DNA of 10,415 bases from Chitinophagaceae bacterium. Lineage in GTDB: Bacteria; Bacteroidota; Bacteroidia; Chitinophagales; Chitinophagaceae. The notes under the pieces were generated by a model. That model had not been told where the DNA came from. It ran no database searches and saw nothing but the letters and a program-made list of their open reading frames with translations. This document shows, in pieces, positions 6,466-10,415 of the stretch. The DNA lies in the NCBI GenBank assembly GCA_019454915.1, contig JACFNM010000126.1:1-10415 (forward strand), read 5' to 3'. The position numbers and the translations under genes are program-made. Within the stretch, counting starts at the first letter, position 1. Every line of letters starts with the position of its first letter.

Positions 6466-7833
6466 ATGAAAAAGCAAATACGGCACGGGTTGATATTACC
6501 TGCGCTCTTTATGGGCGGATTTTTGTTTGGTCAGCCTAAAGAGAATCCTGATATTGCCCGGAATGAAAGGTGGGCAATCGCAGAATCCATGGAATATGCC
6601 CTGAAAGAGTTGCAATTGGATAAATGGTATCCTATGAGCATGGATACTGTTTACGGAGGATTTCACGCAAGCTTCAGGTATGATTTTAAACCGGGCAACC
6701 GCCAGGATAAAATGATCGTTACGCAGGCCCGTCATACCTGGGTGAACGCAAAGGCTTTCGAACGATATCCGCATATTGAATACTTCAGGAGAGGAGCCAG
6801 ACACGGTTTTCTTTTTTTGAAACAGGTGATGTGGGATAGTGCCTACGGTGGATTCTATACGTTGGTAACCCGGCAGGGAGAGCCGATTTTGGATGGCAGG
6901 GTGCAAAAAGATGCCTATGGAAATGCATTTGCTATTTACGCGCTGGCGGCTTATTATCATGCCACTGCTGATCCCGAAGCGTTGCAACTGGTAAGAAAAG
7001 CATTTTTATGGATGGAAGAGCATAGCCATGACCCGGTGTATAAGGGATATTTTCAACACCTGCAACGGGATGGCACGCCTGTCAGAAGAACAGCAGATGT
7101 GCCGTCCACCTCTGATTTGGGATATAAGGATCAGAACAGTTCTATTCATTTATTGGAAGCGCTCACTGAGTTGTACGCGGTGATGCCCGAACCATTGGTC
7201 AGGGAGCGATTGGAGGAAATGTTTTTACTTATAAGAGACCGGATGGTTACGCCCAAGGGTAATTTGGTTTTATTCTTTCACCCCGACTGGACGCCGGTAT
7301 CTTTCAGAGAGAAAGACAGGGAAACCATCATAAAACACAGCAACCTGGATCATATATCTTTTGGTCACGATGTGGAAACCGCATTCCTGTTGCTTGAAGC
7401 TGCTCACGCACTGGGCATCCGGAATGATACGATCACTTTAACGATAGGAAAGCGAATGGTAGATCACGCGTTGAAGAATGGTTGGGACAATAAAATGGGA
7501 GGCTTTTATGATCAGGGATATTATTTTAAAGGAGATTCAAAAATGACTATTCTTAAGAAAACAAAAAACTGGTGGTCGCAGGCGGAGGGATTGAACAGCC
7601 TCTTACTGATGAACGCGCTTTTCCCGGAGGATGAGATGAATTATTATGACAAATTTAAACAGTTGTGGGACTATGTAAGTCTCTACCTGATCGATCATGA
7701 ATTCGGCGGCTGGTTTGAGGGCGGACTGGATGAACAACCCGAACTCCGGCGTTCCTTAAAAGGACATATCTGGAAAGGAACTTACCATACCTACCGGGCG
7801 CTGAATAACTGCGTCGCAAGACTGAGGAATTAA
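6466..7833 (+). CDS. Exported AGE-family sugar epimerase/isomerase
   Basis: The 455-residue protein begins with a Sec signal peptide: MKKQIRH, then a hydrophobic core at about 8-22, with possible cleavage near residues 22-24. An (alpha/alpha)6-barrel of the N-acylglucosamine 2-epimerase / cellobiose 2-epimerase family follows. Family members interconvert sugars at C2 or isomerise aldoses and ketoses by a histidine-mediated proton transfer. The expected residues can be matched by eye to cellobiose epimerase: QARHTW (87-92), His228 in SSIHLLEALTELY, His301 and Glu304 in FGHDVETAFLLLEA, Trp369-Trp370 with Glu374 in NWWSQAEG, and His441 in TYHTYRA. It is therefore likely to be active. AGE enzymes are mostly cytoplasmic, so the signal peptide is notable. 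It is transcribed divergently from the GMC operon across a shared 205-base region. The substrate (free sugar, N-acetylhexosamine or beta-mannoside/glucoside disaccharide) cannot be told. Confidence 0.88.
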   Translation: MKKQIRHGLILPALFMGGFLFGQPKENPDIARNERWAIAESMEYALKELQLDKWYPMSMDTVYGGFHASFRYDFKPGNRQDKMIVTQARHTWVNAKAFERYPHIEYFRRGARHGFLFLKQVMWDSAYGGFYTLVTRQGEPILDGRVQKDAYGNAFAIYALAAYYHATADPEALQLVRKAFLWMEEHSHDPVYKGYFQHLQRDGTPVRRTADVPSTSDLGYKDQNSSIHLLEALTELYAVMPEPLVRERLEEMFLLIRDRMVTPKGNLVLFFHPDWTPVSFREKDRETIIKHSNLDHISFGHDVETAFLLLEAAHALGIRNDTITLTIGKRMVDHALKNGWDNKMGGFYDQGYYFKGDSKMTILKKTKNWWSQAEGLNSLLLMNALFPEDEMNYYDKFKQLWDYVSLYLIDHEFGGWFEGGLDEQPELRRSLKGHIWKGTYHTYRALNNCVARLRN

Positions 7834-7859
7834 CCTCTGTGATTTTGGGGTTCCTTTTT
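7832..7859 (+). terminator. Probable terminator overlapping the AGE stop codon
   Basis: AACCTC (7832-7837, starting inside the TAA stop) pairs with GGGGTT (7847-7852), with one G-U pair and a 9-base loop. It is followed by CC and five T (7855-7859). The stem is short, so confidence is moderate. It separates the AGE gene from the convergent sulfatase gene. Confidence 0.45.
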
Positions 7860-7914
7860 GGAATTGGCGCAGCGTCTATCTTAGCCGGGAGTTATAATGC
7901 GGGTTCGGCGCTAT

Positions 7915-9378
7915 CTACTCATTCAACTTCAACACCTCCTGATAGGTCATCTTTTTCGGATACCCCCAACCCGGTTTATCCAGATCACAAAAATCATTCA
8001 ACTCTTTCATCGTATGACCAAGCAATGCAGTCATCGAATTCAGTCTGTCTTTATAAGCGGGGTCATCTGCCAGATTGTTCATTTCCAGCGGATCATCCTT
8101 TAGATTAAAAAGCCGGGTATAAGATTTACCTTCCACATTATATAATGCGAGTTTATAGTCATCTTTAACAATAGCCCGCTGAAGATTGATATAGGCAAAA
8201 AAGGAAAACTCTCTTCCTTTGAAGGGTTTGGATGTAAATGCATCTGACATGGAATTTCCTTCAACCGTGGGCGGAGCCGTAATGCCGGCGAGCTGACACA
8301 GCGTGGGATAAATATCGTGCAGGTAAACATAACTGTTTATCTGCCTGCCTTTGGGAATGCCCCTGCCTGAAAAGATAAGCGGTACTCTGATAGAATGTTC
8401 ATAAGGGTTTTGCTTTCCTAATAAACCGTGTTGCCCTACCGCCAGACCGTTGTCTCCGGCAAAAACGATAATGGTGTTTTTATCTTTTCCGGATTTTCGT
8501 AAAGCTTCCAGTATTCTACCGATCTGATGGTCCACTTCGCTGATCATGCTGTAATATTTTGCAATTTCTGTTCTTACTGCAGTCTCTGTTCTTGGGAACG
8601 GCAGCAGCACCTCATCCCTGATGGTGAGTTCTCCGTTATCAAAAGGGTGTTCGGGGAGAAAGTTTTCCGGTAAGGATACTTCTTCCGGATGATAGCCGTG
8701 TCCATACCAGCTCGGCGCGGTACGCGGATCGTGCGGGGAGGTAAAGGCAACGTACATCAGGAATGGCTGATCACTTTGTTGTTGCCGGTTCAGAAATTGA
8801 ACGGCCGCATCCGCAAAATAAACGGATGAAAAATCTTTCCCCCAGAAAGGTTGATTGTATTCACCGGTACTGTCGTAGTGATATAGCTTCGGACGGTATT
8901 GTCCACCGGTTTCGTAGGGCGTCATACCACCAAGAAAAATGTTATCTCCTTCCGTAAAAGAGCGGTTAAAAGATTTTTTATCCTGGTGCCACTTCCCGGT
9001 TTCAAAAGTGATGTAACCATTTGCACGAAACAGTTCCGGTAAGGTAATATCCGACTCAGGAATATAAGCGCCGTCTTTACGCAGATGGAAAAGATTTCGT
9101 CCGCTCATGATCATCGCCCGGCTGGGGGAACAGATGGCGCCGTTTAACCCGCCCATGATCCGGGTTTGCATAAAGGACGTGCCTTCCCTGGCCAGTTGAT
9201 CCATATTGGGAGTGATGATCTCATCATTTCCCAGTGCGTGGATGGTATGATAACTTTGGTCATCGGTTAATAGAAAGAGGATATTCGGCCTGGAGGTATT
9301 TTGGGCGAATAGTATGGTATTTTCAAAAAGCAGGATGACCAGAAAAATAAGGGTACTGAAAAGCAGTTTTATTTTCAT
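7915..9378 (-). CDS. Secreted type I (formylglycine-dependent) sulfatase
   Basis: This 487-residue protein of the alkaline-phosphatase superfamily hydrolyses sulfate esters, most often on carbohydrates in Bacteroidota. A Sec signal peptide occupies residues 1-26 (charged MKIK, hydrophobic core, end at FAQ). The mature protein starts with RPNILFLLTDDQ (30-41), which carries the metal-binding Asp39 and Asp40. The sulfatase signature CSPSRAMIMSGR (83-94) gives Cys83 as the residue converted to formylglycine, with Arg87. Other active-site elements are GKWH (128-131), SPHDP (214-218), AGDNG (307-311, metal ligands Asp309/Asn310) and GKQN (321-324). The C-terminal DDYKLALYN and RLFNLKDDPLEMNNLA segments are typical. 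The start at ATG 9378 gives a clean signal peptide; the extra 14 residues to 9420 do not. No maturation enzyme is encoded here. The sulfated substrate is unknown. Confidence 0.94.
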   Translation of the reverse strand: MKIKLLFSTLIFLVILLFENTILFAQNTSRPNILFLLTDDQSYHTIHALGNDEIITPNMDQLAREGTSFMQTRIMGGLNGAICSPSRAMIMSGRNLFHLRKDGAYIPESDITLPELFRANGYITFETGKWHQDKKSFNRSFTEGDNIFLGGMTPYETGGQYRPKLYHYDSTGEYNQPFWGKDFSSVYFADAAVQFLNRQQQSDQPFLMYVAFTSPHDPRTAPSWYGHGYHPEEVSLPENFLPEHPFDNGELTIRDEVLLPFPRTETAVRTEIAKYYSMISEVDHQIGRILEALRKSGKDKNTIIVFAGDNGLAVGQHGLLGKQNPYEHSIRVPLIFSGRGIPKGRQINSYVYLHDIYPTLCQLAGITAPPTVEGNSMSDAFTSKPFKGREFSFFAYINLQRAIVKDDYKLALYNVEGKSYTRLFNLKDDPLEMNNLADDPAYKDRLNSMTALLGHTMKELNDFCDLDKPGWGYPKKMTYQEVLKLNE

Positions 9379-9523
9379 TCTACCAAATCGATTTATTATA
9401 AAAAAATGTGGATATATCATTATTATTAAAGTTAGGATGAAAACTAAAGAATGTAGAATTTTATATCAAATTTGCCTTTCGAATTCAAAAAGAGTCTCTT
9501 TTTTCGACATAATTTTATTTATT

Positions 9524-10246
9524 ATGGAATTCTTCGACACACCTGATAAACATATTAATAGTATTAAAAAGTTTATGGAAATACTCTCAGCACACTTTTA
9601 CACAAGTGAATTCGAACCGGGAAAGTGGATGTATAGAGGACAATCAAATGTAGAGTATAAGTTGAAACCTAGTGTGGGAAGGCTATTTCCTGGAGAAAAC
9701 TTTGATACTGAAGAAAAGCTGCTCCAGTTCGAAAGAGATGCATTCAATGAATTCCAGGTTTTATCATATCATGAATTACATGAAAGGGATTTGTTCATCG
9801 TATTAGGTGTCGCCCAACATCATGGATTGAAAACAAGGCTTTTGGATTGGACGTTTTCAGGATTGATAGCTCTGTTCTTTGCGGTTGAAAATGAAAACCA
9901 TTGGGATAAAGATGGTGCTCTTTTTGCATTTCAATCTCAATTTAGCTTTAACTTACATGCTCAGACCTCAAAAGATCCTTTTAATTTGAAAGAAGAATTC
10001 GATTTTCTCTTTCTTCCTATTATCTCTCCCAGAATAAGTGCTCAGCAGGCGGTATTTCAATTATTCCGAGATCCAACCAAGGAATTTTCTGAATTTAATA
10101 ACCTAGGAAAATTTCGCATTCCTGCTTCATCTAAAAAAGAAATTAAAAAACAACTAGAGAATTTGGGTATCACCTATAAGACTCTTTTCCCTGATTTAGA
10201 TGGACTGTGTAAGACTATAAACTATAACAAATTGAATAACGATTAG
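9524..10246 (+). CDS. FRG-domain protein of unknown function
   Basis: The 240-residue protein is almost entirely an FRG domain. It has the name-giving motif as WMYRGQSN (35-42) followed by LKPSVGR (47-53). Further motifs are AQHHGLKTRLLDWT (97-110), the ALFFAVEN helix (116-123), DGALFAF (130-136), ISPRISAQQAVFQLF (167-181) and a C-terminal LFPDLDGLCK (221-230). These conserved polar residues suggest an enzymatic or nucleotide-related pocket, but I know of no established activity. There is no signal peptide or membrane segment, so it is probably cytoplasmic. I chose the ATG at 9524 because the domain begins directly after it; an in-frame ATG at 9437 would add 29 residues, and still earlier starts run antisense into the sulfatase gene. 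Base composition is much more AT-rich than in neighbouring genes, suggesting recent acquisition. FRG proteins are often found in variable genomic regions. Confidence 0.85.
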   Translation: MEFFDTPDKHINSIKKFMEILSAHFYTSEFEPGKWMYRGQSNVEYKLKPSVGRLFPGENFDTEEKLLQFERDAFNEFQVLSYHELHERDLFIVLGVAQHHGLKTRLLDWTFSGLIALFFAVENENHWDKDGALFAFQSQFSFNLHAQTSKDPFNLKEEFDFLFLPIISPRISAQQAVFQLFRDPTKEFSEFNNLGKFRIPASSKKEIKKQLENLGITYKTLFPDLDGLCKTINYNKLNND

Positions 10247-10415
10247 AATGTATCAGGTTGGTTTGATTTATAAATTGGAATTCCTTAAAGTTTTTAAAAT
10301 AAATGGCGAGATTCGAGGATGTCTTAGTATCGGACTATCTTCTTAATCCCAGATTTCTGTATCCGCTTTTTCTCAATCTGGCAAAATAAGATTAAAATTG
10401 TATAACGATAATTCA

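Noticed and set aside
6496..6987. A 163-codon leftward frame inside the AGE gene.
   Set aside because: It lies entirely antisense to a gene with clear family motifs and shows no recognisable domain of its own.
7839..8108. An 89-codon rightward frame starting with hydrophobic residues (FLFGIGAASILAGSY) just after the AGE gene.
   Set aside because: Most of it is antisense to the well-supported sulfatase gene, its start overlaps the AGE terminator, and the later residues are low-complexity. The first 25 codons look like a membrane helix, but nothing else supports a gene.
9314..9523. A longer N-terminus for the FRG protein.
   Set aside because: The first part runs antisense over the sulfatase signal-peptide codons, and the extra residues are AT-driven low complexity. 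The FRG domain begins right after ATG 9524.
10303..10389. A 28-codon rightward frame (MARFEDVLVSDYLL...) near the right edge.
   Set aside because: It is too short, has no ribosome binding site or recognisable family, and open frames of this size arise by chance.

Overview
The window looks like chromosomal DNA from a member of the Bacteroidota, most likely a soil or environmental Chitinophagaceae-type organism. The reasons are the Bacteroidota-style SecG tail, mostly Shine-Dalgarno-poor starts, a promoter matching the TTTG / TAnnTTTG pattern of this phylum, and paired GMC-oxidoreductase and gluconate-2-dehydrogenase-subunit-3 genes of the type common there. The family placement is inference; the phylum is fairly secure.

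Layout. (1) Positions 1-3059 hold ordinary rightward housekeeping genes: the 3' end of secG (protein export) with its terminator, mltG (peptidoglycan transglycosylase), a YihY/BrkB membrane protein and rpe (pentose phosphate pathway). (2) A gap of about 210 bases with inverted repeats leads to a Crp/Fnr-family regulator (3272-3922), which ends at a good hairpin terminator. (3) A leftward two-gene operon (6260 down to 4042) encodes a GMC-type FAD dehydrogenase, followed 11 bases later by its small Tat-signal subunit. (4) Divergent from it, behind a recognisable promoter and an unusually strong ribosome binding site, lies an AGE-family sugar epimerase with a Sec signal peptide (6466-7833). (5) A secreted type I sulfatase runs leftward (9378-7915), convergent with the epimerase. 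(6) The right end (9379-10415) is clearly more AT-rich and carries an FRG-domain protein (9524-10246), probably acquired horizontally.

How the genes may work together. The dehydrogenase pair, the epimerase and the sulfatase are all predicted to act outside the cytoplasm (Tat hitch-hiking, Sec signal, Sec signal). Together they could desulfate, epimerise and oxidise a sugar or oligosaccharide in the periplasm. There is no SusC/SusD pair, glycoside hydrolase, cytochrome c or sulfatase-maturating enzyme in the window, so the substrate and electron acceptor are unknown and the pathway is inference from neighbourhood. The most checkable oddities are in the GMC protein: glycine at the position usually holding the second catalytic residue (Asn/His), and a three-cysteine cluster resembling the 3Fe-4S site of FAD-glucose dehydrogenase but with different spacing. 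I found no IS element, CRISPR array, tRNA or rRNA.
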